Shown: one piece after another, positions 1 to 6,432 of the stretch
How positions within the stretch are numbered: position 1 is the stretch's first letter
Layout: each line of letters begins with the position of its first letter
Source: Opitutaceae bacterium
GTDB taxonomy: Bacteria > Verrucomicrobiota > Verrucomicrobiia > Opitutales > Opitutaceae
NCBI GenBank assembly: GCA_023269455.1
Contig: JAHFTG010000085.1
Span: forward strand, 1-8,555
Length of the DNA stretch: 8,555 nucleotides
Direction of reading: 5' to 3'
The notes under the pieces: generated by a model
What the model saw: only the letters and a program-made list of their open reading frames with translations
What the model was told of the DNA's origin: nothing
Databases searched by the model: none
Translations under genes and position numbers: made by a program

Positions 1-405
1 GCGGGCGGCATCGAGCTTGGCGAGAGCGAGGCTGGCCTTGGCTTGGGCGAGGGCGGCCTGGGCCTGTGCGAGCTGTTGGTCGAGTTCGGGGGCGTCGATC
101 ACGGCGAGGGTCTGGCCGGTTTTTACGCGGTCGCCGAGATCCACGAGCCAGTGGCCGATGTAGCCATTGGTGCGCGCGTAGATCGAGGTGTCTTGAAACG
201 CGCTGAGCGTGGCGGGCAGCACGACTTCGACGGGAGCCTCGCGGTGCTGGGCGGTGGCGACGTTGACGACGGGGCGGCCGATGGCGCGCGCGCGGTCATC
301 GAGGGAGGCGGCGTTGAGCTGGCGCGGGCGGATACCGAGAAAATAAACGGCGGCGCACGCGGTGATCACGATGACGAAAAAAAGCAGGGAGCGGGCGGAC
401 TTCAT
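1..405 (-). CDS. RND efflux periplasmic adaptor subunit (HlyD/AcrA-type membrane fusion protein), C-terminally cut by window edge
   Basis: The first 135 codons of a periplasmic adaptor, which would link the inner-membrane RND pump encoded upstream to an outer-membrane channel. Residues 1-5 are short and basic (MKSAR), and residues 6-24 form one hydrophobic segment. An ITAC lipobox-like match sits at 14-17, but the hydrophobic stretch continues past the cysteine, so an uncleaved membrane anchor is at least as likely as a lipoprotein. A beta-barrel-type strand region follows (about 46-75). The biotinyl/lipoyl-like half-motif comes next, with RTNGYI at 78-83, GDRVKTGQTLAVIDAPELD at 91-109, and then an Ala/Gln-rich coiled-coil start (110-135). 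The ATG was chosen because it opens the signal/anchor and lies 59 bases after the permease stop, so the two are probably one transcript. Its upstream sequence is pyrimidine-rich, with no Shine-Dalgarno motif. The second lipoyl half and the barrel lie outside the window. The substrate cannot be told. Confidence 0.93.
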   Translation of the reverse strand, partial: MKSARSLLFFVIVITACAAVYFLGIRPRQLNAASLDDRARAIGRPVVNVATAQHREAPVEVVLPATLSAFQDTSIYARTNGYIGHWLVDLGDRVKTGQTLAVIDAPELDQQLAQAQAALAQAKASLALAKLDAAR

Positions 406-464
406 GGAAAGTGAAAAGAGGGGGACTGAAGGAAGTGAAGTTGAGGGAAGCAATGGACGGTCGA

Positions 465-3400
465 TCAGGGCGTGGGGTGCGGCGTGGCGTCCATTTCCTT
501 GATGAGGTCTTCGTCGGGGCGGTGGGCGGCTTTGCGGCGCAACGATGCGTAGGCGACGGGCACAAGGAAGAGCGTGGCGAGGGTCGCGAAGGTGAGGCCG
601 CCGATGACGGCGCGGCCGAGCGGGGCGTTTTGCTCGCCGCCTTCGCCGAGGCCGAGGGACATGGGGAGCATGCCGATGATCATGGCGAGCGCGGTCATGA
701 GCACGGGGCGCAGGCGGGTGTAGCCTGCGGAGAGCGCGGCGGCGCGTGCGTCCATGCCTTCCTTGCGCTGGTCGTTGGCGAAGGTGACGACGAGGATGGC
801 GTTGGCGGTGGCCACGCCGACGCTCATGATCGCACCCATGAGAGAGGGAACGCTCATCGTCGTGCCGGTGAGGAAAAGCATCCAGGCGATGCCGCAGAGT
901 GCGCCGGGCAACGCCATGATGATGATGAACGGGTCGAGCCACGACTGGAAGTTTACCACCATGAGCAGGTAGACGAGGAGGATGGCGCCGAGCACGCCGA
1001 CGCCGAGACCGAGGAAGGAGGCGTCCATGCTTTTAACCTGGCCGCGCAGGGTGACGAAGTTGCCGGGCTTCAGTTTTTTTTCTGACTGGGCGATGAGCTT
1101 GCGGACGGCGTCGGCGACGGAGCCGAGGTCGCGGCCATCGACGTTGGCGTAAACATCGAAGACGGGCTGGATGTTGTAGTGGCCGATCACGGCGGGACTC
1201 ACGGTGCGCTGGACGGAGGCGACATTGCCGAGGATCTGCGGCGGAGCGCCGGCGGCGCCGGTTTCGCTGATCGGGGTGTTTTGCATGGCGTCGATGGAGT
1301 CGATCTGGATCTGGGGCGTCTGCGTGGAGACGGAGTATTGCACGCCGTTTTGCGGGCTGAGCCAGAAATTCGGCGCGGACTGGGCGGAGCCGGACAACGA
1401 AATGATGAGGTTCGTGGCGACGTCGCGCTGGGTGAGACCGAGCTGCTGCGCACGATCGCGGTCCACGTTTACTTTGAGCGTGGGAGTGTTGACGACTTGG
1501 TGGACATGGACGTCCACCGCGCCGGGGATTTTGGCGATGGCGGAGGCGAGTTCCTGGGCGGCGGCGTAGTTGCCGGTGCGGTCGCGGCCGGCGATCTGCA
1601 CGTCGATGGGGGCGGGGAGGCCGAAGTTCAGAATCTGGCTGACGATATCGGCGGGTTGCGTGAAGAAATCGTAGTCGGGGTATTCGCGGGCGACGCGTTC
1701 GCGGATCTGACGGACGTAGTCGCGGGAGCGTCCGTGTTTTTCGGGGTTGAGGGAGACGAGGATCTCGCCGTCGGAGGCGCCGATGGTGGCGGAGTCGGTG
1801 AAGGCGAGGTTGATGCCGCCGTTGGGCAGGCCGATGTTGTCGAGGATGGTGACGAGTTCCTCGGCGGGGACGACCTGGCGAATGATGTTTTCGACGTTGG
1901 TGAAGACGCGTTCTGTCTCCTCGGCGCGGGTGCCGGCGGGGGCGCGGATGTGGAGACGGAACTGGCCGGCGTCCACTTCGGGGAAGAAGTCGCGACCGAG
2001 AAACGGCGTGAGCACGGCGCTCAGCACGATGATCACGGCCATCGTGATGACGACGGCAAGCCGGTGATCGAGGGCCCAGCCGAGAGCGTTGGTGTAGCCG
2101 CCGCGCAGGCGTTCGAAGTGGCGGTTGAAGCGCACATGGATGCGCCAGAAGATGTCGGCGCCGGCGGGGATTCCCCCGGTGCTATCGTCGTGAAGCACGG
2201 GTTGGCCGCGCAGCAGGTAGTGGACGAAGGTGGGCACCACGGTGCGGGAGAGGAAATAGGAGGCTAGCATCGCGAAGATAACGGCCATCGCGAGGGGGCC
2301 AAAGAGGAACTTGGCGGTGCCTTCGAGGAAGAAAATCGGGACGAAGACGATGCAGATACACAGCGTCGAGACGAAGGCAGGCGTGGCGATCTGCTGCGCG
2401 CCGTCGAGGATCGATTGGAGGAGGGATTTGTGCATCCCGAGGTTTCGATCAATGTTTTCGATGGTGACGGTGGCGTCGTCCACGAGGATGCCGACGGCGA
2501 GCGACAGGCCGCCGAGGGTCATGGCATTGATCGTCTGTCCGAAGATGGCGAGGATGATGATCGAGCAGAAAATCGACAGCGGGATGGAGAGCGCGACGAC
2601 GAGGGTGTTGCGCCAGGTGCCGAGGAAAAGGAGGATCATCGTGGCGGTGAGGACGGCGGCGATGAGCGCCTCGGTGACGACGCCTTTCAGCGCGGCGCGG
2701 ACGAAGAGCGATTGGTCGAACTGCGGGCGCAACTCGAGCTCGGGCGGGAGGGTGCTTTTGACGCGAGGGAGGATGTCCTTGATGCGTTGGATGATGTCCA
2801 ACGTGGAGGCGTTGCCGCTTTTCAGGATGCTCACAAGGGCGCCGCGCGTGCCGTCCTGGCGGACGATGTTGGTCTGCGGAGCGAAGCCGTCGCGGACCTG
2901 GGCGACATCGCGGACGTAGATGGTGGCACCGTTGACCTGCTTGATCGGGAGATCGCCGAGACCGGCGACGACGTCGGGGCTGCTGTTGAGAAGGACGTTG
3001 TATTCGCGATCGCCGATCTTGGCCGTGCCGGAAGGCATGGTGAGGTTTTGGGCGTTGATGGCGTTGCTCACGTCGGAGGGCGTGAGGCCGCGGGACTGAA
3101 GCGCCTTGGTGTCGAGATCGACCATGATCTGGCGCACCTTGCCGCCGGTGGGCAGCGGGACGGAGGCGCCTTGGACGGTGGCGAGTTGGACGCGGAGGAA
3201 GTTGAGGCCGAGGTCGTAGAGGCTTTGTTCGCTGAGGGTTTTGCTCCAGAGGCCGAGCTGGAGGATGGGGACGTTGGAGGCGCTGAAGCGGAGGATGAGC
3301 GGGGGGGTGGTGCCGGGCGGCATCACGCGGACGACGGTTTGGTTAACCGAGGTGACCTGGGCGACGGCGGCGTCGATGCTCGTGCCGGGCTGGAAATAGA

Positions 3401-3680
3401 CCTTGATGACGCCGATGCTGGGCAGTGACTGCGACTCGATGTGCTCGATGTCGTTTACCGTGGTGGTCATGGCGCGCTCGCTGATGGTGACGATGCGCTT
3501 CTCCATTTCGTCCGGCGTGAGGCCGTTGTAGCTCCAGATTACGGATACGACGGGGATGTCGATGGGAGGGAAGATGTCCTTGGCCATGCGCGAGACCGCG
3601 AGGCCGCCGAGGAGAAAAATGAGCAGCGCCATCACGGTAAACGTGTAGGGCCGGTTGAGAGCGAGGCGGACGATCCACAT
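465..3680 (-). CDS. Efflux RND transporter permease subunit (AcrB/HAE1-like), complete
   Basis: A 1071-residue inner-membrane pump of the resistance-nodulation-division family, close to the usual length of about 1030-1070. It would export substrates with proton influx, through a trimer coupled to the adaptor encoded just downstream. The two-fold RND plan is visible. TM1 is at about 10-32, then comes a large periplasmic loop with GLTPDEMEKRIV (53-64), and TM2-TM6 span about 334-490. TM7 is near 541-562, followed by a second large loop and TM8-TM12 at about 888-1046. The TM4 motif GILVDDATVTIENIDR (397-412) carries the paired proton-relay aspartates D401 and D402. RLRPVLMT (989-996) at TM11 is also conserved. 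The TM10 lysine expected next to Asn is absent: the segment reads GVATANAILVV (955-965), with Ala959 in its place. The start matches the family N-terminus (MWIVRLALNRP). No Shine-Dalgarno motif precedes it. Drug or solvent efflux is likely, but the substrate is unknown. The lack of typical CusA/CzcA features argues against a metal pump. Confidence 0.96.
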   Translation of the reverse strand: MWIVRLALNRPYTFTVMALLIFLLGGLAVSRMAKDIFPPIDIPVVSVIWSYNGLTPDEMEKRIVTISERAMTTTVNDIEHIESQSLPSIGVIKVYFQPGTSIDAAVAQVTSVNQTVVRVMPPGTTPPLILRFSASNVPILQLGLWSKTLSEQSLYDLGLNFLRVQLATVQGASVPLPTGGKVRQIMVDLDTKALQSRGLTPSDVSNAINAQNLTMPSGTAKIGDREYNVLLNSSPDVVAGLGDLPIKQVNGATIYVRDVAQVRDGFAPQTNIVRQDGTRGALVSILKSGNASTLDIIQRIKDILPRVKSTLPPELELRPQFDQSLFVRAALKGVVTEALIAAVLTATMILLFLGTWRNTLVVALSIPLSIFCSIIILAIFGQTINAMTLGGLSLAVGILVDDATVTIENIDRNLGMHKSLLQSILDGAQQIATPAFVSTLCICIVFVPIFFLEGTAKFLFGPLAMAVIFAMLASYFLSRTVVPTFVHYLLRGQPVLHDDSTGGIPAGADIFWRIHVRFNRHFERLRGGYTNALGWALDHRLAVVITMAVIIVLSAVLTPFLGRDFFPEVDAGQFRLHIRAPAGTRAEETERVFTNVENIIRQVVPAEELVTILDNIGLPNGGINLAFTDSATIGASDGEILVSLNPEKHGRSRDYVRQIRERVAREYPDYDFFTQPADIVSQILNFGLPAPIDVQIAGRDRTGNYAAAQELASAIAKIPGAVDVHVHQVVNTPTLKVNVDRDRAQQLGLTQRDVATNLIISLSGSAQSAPNFWLSPQNGVQYSVSTQTPQIQIDSIDAMQNTPISETGAAGAPPQILGNVASVQRTVSPAVIGHYNIQPVFDVYANVDGRDLGSVADAVRKLIAQSEKKLKPGNFVTLRGQVKSMDASFLGLGVGVLGAILLVYLLMVVNFQSWLDPFIIIMALPGALCGIAWMLFLTGTTMSVPSLMGAIMSVGVATANAILVVTFANDQRKEGMDARAAALSAGYTRLRPVLMTALAMIIGMLPMSLGLGEGGEQNAPLGRAVIGGLTFATLATLFLVPVAYASLRRKAAHRPDEDLIKEMDATPHPTP

Positions 3681-3721
3681 GGAGAAAGGCGGGAAAGCGG
3701 GCGGTGTTAAATGAGTGCCCT

Positions 3722-3751
3722 AGTATCCGTCAAAACCGCGCGTTTCGCCAA
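3722..3751 (-). promoter_or_regulatory. Candidate sigma-70-like promoter for the RND operon
   Basis: Read on the minus strand, a TTGGCG box (3746-3751) is followed after 18 bases by GATACT (3722-3727). Each matches four of six consensus positions. It would give a leader of about 35 nucleotides before the permease ATG. A second overlapping possibility is TTGACG (3728-3733) with a poor -10 (TTAACA, 3705-3710) after 17 bases. The AAAC-N5-GTTT symmetric element lies between the boxes of the first candidate. The consensus for this organism is unknown, so confidence is low. Confidence 0.35.
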
Positions 3752-3755
3752 TATA

Positions 3756-3784
3756 TCTTTGGTTGATGATCGAGACTTTATAAG
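3756..3784 (+). promoter_or_regulatory. Candidate promoter for the lysR-type gene
   Basis: A good -10-like TATAAG lies at 3779-3784. Seventeen bases upstream is only a weak -35 match, TCTTTG (3756-3761). A start of transcription about seven bases after the -10 would leave a leader of roughly nine nucleotides before the ATG at 3800, so the mRNA would be leaderless or nearly so. That fits the absence of any Shine-Dalgarno motif there. The ATC-N7-GAT element overlaps the -35 position, which would suit autorepression. Confidence 0.35.
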
Positions 3785-3799
3785 TATGGATCGGCGTTC

Positions 3800-4696
3800 A
3801 TGGAGTTGAGACATCTGCGTTACTTTGTGGCGGTGGCGGAGGAGCTGCATTTCGGTCGGGCGGCCGTCCGGCTGAATCTGGCGCAGCCGCCGCTCAGCCA
3901 GCAGATCAAGGCGCTCGAGCGTGAGCTGGGGGTGACGTTGTTTCTGCGCAACAGCCGGAAGGTGGAGCTTACGCCGGAGGGCGTGACGTTCTTGGATCAT
4001 GCGCAGCAACTGCTGGCGCAGGCGGAGCGGGCGCAAGGCGCGATGCGTTCCGCAAGGCGAGGGGAGTCGGGCGTGATCGCGATCGGTTTCGTGACCTCGG
4101 CGGTTTACTCGCTTTTGCCGGCGGTGTTGCGGGAGTTTACCCGGCAGAGGCCGCAGGTGGAAATCCGCTGTTTCGAGATGAACGTGAACCAGCAGATGGC
4201 TGCCCTGGAAGAGCGAAAAATCCAAGTGGGCATCGCCCGCATGGTGCCGGCGGGCGGGCGGGTGCGCGCGGAAGTGATCGGTCGGGAATCGTTCGTGCTG
4301 GCGTTGCCGGCGGATCACCCGAGGGCGACGGGACCGGCGGCGACGTTGGGTGAGTTTGCGGCGGAGAAGTTTATCTTTTTTCCACGGGCGCAGGCGCCGG
4401 TCATCTATGATGCGGTCATCGCGTCGTGCCAGCGAAGCGGGTTCAGCCCGCGCATCACGCAGGAGGGTCTGGAGATTCACACGATCCTCGCGATGGTGGC
4501 GGCGGGGCTGGGGGTGACGCTAGTGCCCTCCTCGGTGCAAAGCCTGCGGATGCCGGGCGTGGTTTATCGGGCGCTGCCCGAGGGTGAAACCGAGGAGGTC
4601 GAACTGGTTTTGATGAGCGGGACCGATCCGGTTTCCGCCGCGGTGAATGCGTTCATCGCCGTGGCGAAAAAAGTGTCCCGCAAAAGCCTCGTCTGA
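3800..4696 (+). CDS. LysR-family transcriptional regulator (CatM/BenM/AlsR-like group)
   Basis: A 298-residue DNA-binding regulator of normal LysR length. The N-terminal winged helix-turn-helix runs over about residues 1-60. MELRHLRYFVAVAEELHFGR opens it, and LAQPPLSQQIKALERELGV (27-45) is the recognition-helix region, which is strongly typical of the family. A linker helix (about 60-88) leads to the periplasmic-binding-protein-like effector domain (about 91-295). GFVTSAVYSLLP (96-107) corresponds to the effector-pocket strand seen as GF-G-S in CatM/BenM/AlsR relatives, and AAGLGVTLVPSS (234-245) is also typical. The start codon is set by the family N-terminus, and no ribosome-binding site is visible. 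The gene is divergent from the RND efflux operon, so it is most likely its regulator, with a small organic acid or aromatic compound as possible inducer (inference). Its codons end mostly in G (GCG, CTG, GTG, CGG), unlike the C-ending preference of the other genes here. Confidence 0.95.
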   Translation: MELRHLRYFVAVAEELHFGRAAVRLNLAQPPLSQQIKALERELGVTLFLRNSRKVELTPEGVTFLDHAQQLLAQAERAQGAMRSARRGESGVIAIGFVTSAVYSLLPAVLREFTRQRPQVEIRCFEMNVNQQMAALEERKIQVGIARMVPAGGRVRAEVIGRESFVLALPADHPRATGPAATLGEFAAEKFIFFPRAQAPVIYDAVIASCQRSGFSPRITQEGLEIHTILAMVAAGLGVTLVPSSVQSLRMPGVVYRALPEGETEEVELVLMSGTDPVSAAVNAFIAVAKKVSRKSLV

Positions 4697-4780
4697 GTGC
4701 GCGAGGGGGGCGGGGAGGGAGGGCGCAGCTTTTCCTTGCTTGCCGGGTTGCCGCGCTCTTCGCTCAACCCTCCTATTCCC
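4697..4780 (+). other. Intergenic region lysR-serA
   Basis: These 84 bases hold a guanine-run tract just after the lysR stop, then a pyrimidine-rich stretch leading into the serA start. I see no convincing hairpin with a T-run and no good -35/-10 pair. The best -35-like box (TTGCTT, 4736-4741) has no acceptable -10 partner. serA may therefore be read from an unrecognised promoter here, from within lysR, or by read-through. Confidence 0.5.
4705..4723 (+). other. Putative G-quadruplex motif (four G-runs, one-base loops)
   Basis: The plus strand carries G6-C-G4-A-G3-A-G3, beginning eight bases after the lysR stop codon. Four runs of at least three G separated by single bases fit the strictest G-quadruplex pattern, with loop lengths known to favour very stable parallel folds. 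As the G-rich strand is the coding strand, the structure could form in the lysR 3' end or in the serA leader RNA, 58 bases before the serA ATG. Folding in the cell is inference. Confidence 0.55.
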
Positions 4781-6367
4781 ATGAAAATCCTCGTTGCCGA
4801 TAAGATCTCGCCCAAGGGAGTCGCCTACCTGCGCCAGCAGCCGGGCTTTGAAGTTGTTGAGGCTTACGGCTCCTCCCCCGAAAAAATCCTGGAACTCGTG
4901 AAAGACGTGCACGCCATCGCCGTGCGCTCCGAGACCAAGATCACCCGCGCCGTCATCGAGGCCGCGCCCCTGCTCAAAGTCGTTGGTCGTGCCGGCGTCG
5001 GCGTGGACAACGTCGATGTCGATGCCGCCACCGAGCGCGGGGTGATCGTCATGAACACTCCGGCGGGCAACACCATCTCCACCGCCGAGCTCACCTTCAC
5101 CCATATTCTTTGCTGCGCGCGTCCAATCGCCCAAGGCGCGGCCTCTATGAAGGCCGGCAGTTGGGATCGCAAGACCCTCAGCGGTGTCGAACTCCTCCGA
5201 AAGAACATCGGTATCATCGGTCTTGGCCGTATCGGCAGCGAGGTCGCCAAGCGCGCCCAGGCTTTCGGCATGAAGGTCCTCGCTTATGATCCTTACCTGA
5301 CGCCTGCCCGCGCCAGCGCCATGCAGGTCGAGTCGGTTTCGCTCGACGCGCTTCTGGCCGGTTCCGATTACATCACGGTTCACATGCCGCTGACGGACGA
5401 AACCAACAACATGATCGACGAGGCCGCGCTCGCGAAGTGCAAGAAGGGCGTCCGCATCGTCAACTGCGCCCGCGGCGGTATCATCAATGAAAAAGCTCTC
5501 GTCGCCGCCCTCAAGAGCGGTCAGGTCGGTGCCGCCGGCCTCGACGTTTACGAGACCGAGCCGCTTCCCAAGGACAGCGAACTCCGCTCCGCTCCGAACA
5601 TCGTGCTCACGCCTCACATCGCCGCTTCCACCGCTGAAGCGCAGGAGACCGTTGGCATCGAGGTTGCCGAGCAGATCGCCGACCTCCTCGTGAGCGGCGC
5701 CGTGCGCAACGCCGTCAACCTTCCCTCGGTTGATGCCGCCACCGCCAAGCTCCTCGCTCCCTACATCGATCTTGGCACCAAGCTCGGCACGCTCGTCCAG
5801 CAGATTGCCCCGCAGCAGATCGCCTCGCTGTGCATCACCTACGCCGGCAAGATCGCGGACCTCGATGCCAACGCCATCACCCGCTCCATCCAGCGCGGCT
5901 ATCTCCGCCGCATCAGCGACTCGGTCAACTCCGTCAACGCGCCCATCGTCCTCCAGCGTCTCGGTATCGACGCGCAGGTGATCAAGAGCAGCGCATCCTG
6001 CGACTACTCTGAGTTGATCACCGTTGAGGCGGTCGACCCGATTGGCGCCGTGTTCAGCGCTTCCGGCACTATCCTCGGCAAGACCAACGAACCCCGCATC
6101 GTCGGCATCAATGGTCGCGAGGTCGAAGTATCCGCCGAGGGCAAACTCCTCGTCCTTGAGAACGTTGACCAACCCGGCATGGTCGGCGCCGTGGGCACGC
6201 TTCTCGGCAAGGACGGCGTCAACATCGCCGATATGTCGCTCTCGCGCCTCACGCCCGGCAGCACCGCTTACATGGTGGTCCGCGTGGACAACGAGCCAAG
6301 CGAGGCCGCCCGCACCGAGCTCAAGAACAACTCGGCCATCAAGCAGGCCAAGTTCATCCAGCTCTGA
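4781..6367 (+). CDS. serA: D-3-phosphoglycerate dehydrogenase, long (ACT-containing) form
   Basis: It oxidises 3-phosphoglycerate to 3-phosphohydroxypyruvate with NAD, the first step of serine synthesis, in the cytoplasm. The protein has 528 residues, the usual size of the long form. The substrate-binding N-terminal part includes GRAGVGVDNVDV (69-80). The Rossmann part has GLGRIG (147-152), with D170 at the end of the next strand as expected for NAD preference. The catalytic set of the D-2-hydroxyacid dehydrogenase family is visible as R231 (CARGG), E260 (TEP) and H279 (TPHIAAST). An intervening ASB-type domain spans about 315-445, and a C-terminal ACT domain about 455-528 (LLVLENVDQPGMVGAVGTLL). 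In relatives the ACT domain senses serine. The ATG at 4781 was chosen because MKILVADKIS is the family start. An in-frame GTG at 4697 would only add 28 low-complexity residues. The sequence before the ATG is pyrimidine-rich with no Shine-Dalgarno motif. The gene is followed by hairpins and then plsY. Confidence 0.97.
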   Translation: MKILVADKISPKGVAYLRQQPGFEVVEAYGSSPEKILELVKDVHAIAVRSETKITRAVIEAAPLLKVVGRAGVGVDNVDVDAATERGVIVMNTPAGNTISTAELTFTHILCCARPIAQGAASMKAGSWDRKTLSGVELLRKNIGIIGLGRIGSEVAKRAQAFGMKVLAYDPYLTPARASAMQVESVSLDALLAGSDYITVHMPLTDETNNMIDEAALAKCKKGVRIVNCARGGIINEKALVAALKSGQVGAAGLDVYETEPLPKDSELRSAPNIVLTPHIAASTAEAQETVGIEVAEQIADLLVSGAVRNAVNLPSVDAATAKLLAPYIDLGTKLGTLVQQIAPQQIASLCITYAGKIADLDANAITRSIQRGYLRRISDSVNSVNAPIVLQRLGIDAQVIKSSASCDYSELITVEAVDPIGAVFSASGTILGKTNEPRIVGINGREVEVSAEGKLLVLENVDQPGMVGAVGTLLGKDGVNIADMSLSRLTPGSTAYMVVRVDNEPSEAARTELKNNSAIKQAKFIQL

Positions 6368-6371
6368 TCTG

Positions 6372-6397
6372 GAGCCCCGGCCCCCCGTCGGGGCCTC
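6372..6397 (+). repeat. GC-rich hairpin 1 between serA and plsY
   Basis: Two overlapping foldings are possible. One pairs GGCCCC (6379-6384) with GGGGCC (6390-6395) around a five-base loop. The other pairs GAGCCCCG (6372-6379) with 6389-6397, leaving one bulged C. It begins five bases after the serA stop codon and has no T-run after it, so alone it is not a typical intrinsic terminator. It is paired with a second, perfect hairpin directly downstream. Confidence 0.5.
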
Positions 6398-6398
6398 T

Positions 6399-6428
6399 GG
6401 GCCGACGGCGTCGTCGGCCCTCCATTTT
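6399..6428 (+). terminator. Perfect 9-bp hairpin with short T-run: possible terminator or attenuator before plsY
   Basis: GGGCCGACG (6399-6407) pairs perfectly with CGTCGGCCC (6412-6420) around a GCGT loop. After TCCA comes TTTT (6425-6428), so the shape is that of a weak intrinsic terminator. The plsY ATG is only 12 bases beyond the stem, so the structure also covers the place where ribosomes would bind. It could end serA transcripts, tune read-through into plsY-hom, or be an interspersed palindromic element. No promoter is visible between it and plsY, which favours partial read-through. Confidence 0.45.
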
Positions 6429-6432
6429 AACC

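Larger units (their letters stand above)
3681..3799. promoter_or_regulatory. Divergent intergenic region between lysR-type gene and RND operon
   Basis: These 119 bases separate two divergent start codons and must hold the promoters of both, unless transcripts begin outside. The central part (about 3750-3790) is clearly more AT-rich than the surrounding coding DNA. Small symmetric elements are visible: ATC-N7-GAT at 3755-3767, with a T-N11-A pair at 3754/3766, and AAAC-N5-GTTT at 3733-3745. LysR-type regulators commonly bind T-N11-A sites in such a region, often repressing themselves and activating the divergent gene. The matches here are short and could be chance, so the operator assignment is tentative, while the region's role as the shared control region is well supported by gene layout. 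Confidence 0.6.

Noticed and set aside
353..364. Lipobox (ITAC) in the adaptor N-terminus as proof of a lipoprotein
   Set aside because: The hydrophobic segment runs on for seven residues after the cysteine, so a membrane anchor is equally plausible. It is mentioned only as an option.
3301..3307. A run of seven identical bases in the permease gene as a possible phase-variation tract
   Set aside because: The frame is intact, the run encodes Thr-Pro-Pro in a GC-rich gene, and seven bases is short for slippage switching.
3711..3809. A 32-residue open frame upstream of and overlapping the lysR start, as a possible leader peptide
   Set aside because: It spans the likely promoter region, so its start would precede the probable transcription start. 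It has no ribosome-binding site and no regulatory-peptide features.
4249..4262. A second G-run cluster (GG and three GGG runs) inside lysR
   Set aside because: It lies in coding sequence for AGGR and is explained by G-ending codons. It has only three full GGG runs.
4697..4780. Extended serA start at an in-frame GTG (28 extra residues)
   Set aside because: The extra residues are low-complexity translation of the G-rich tract, and the family N-terminus MKILVADKIS begins exactly at the ATG at 4781.
4520..6172. A 550-codon open frame on the minus strand opposite lysR/serA, and similar long antisense frames (1179-2267 plus, 2415-3428 plus, 6933-8501 minus)
   Set aside because: They mirror strongly recognised genes in GC-rich DNA with few stop codons. 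Their products are rich in Gly, Asp, Glu, Ala and Val without any family motif.
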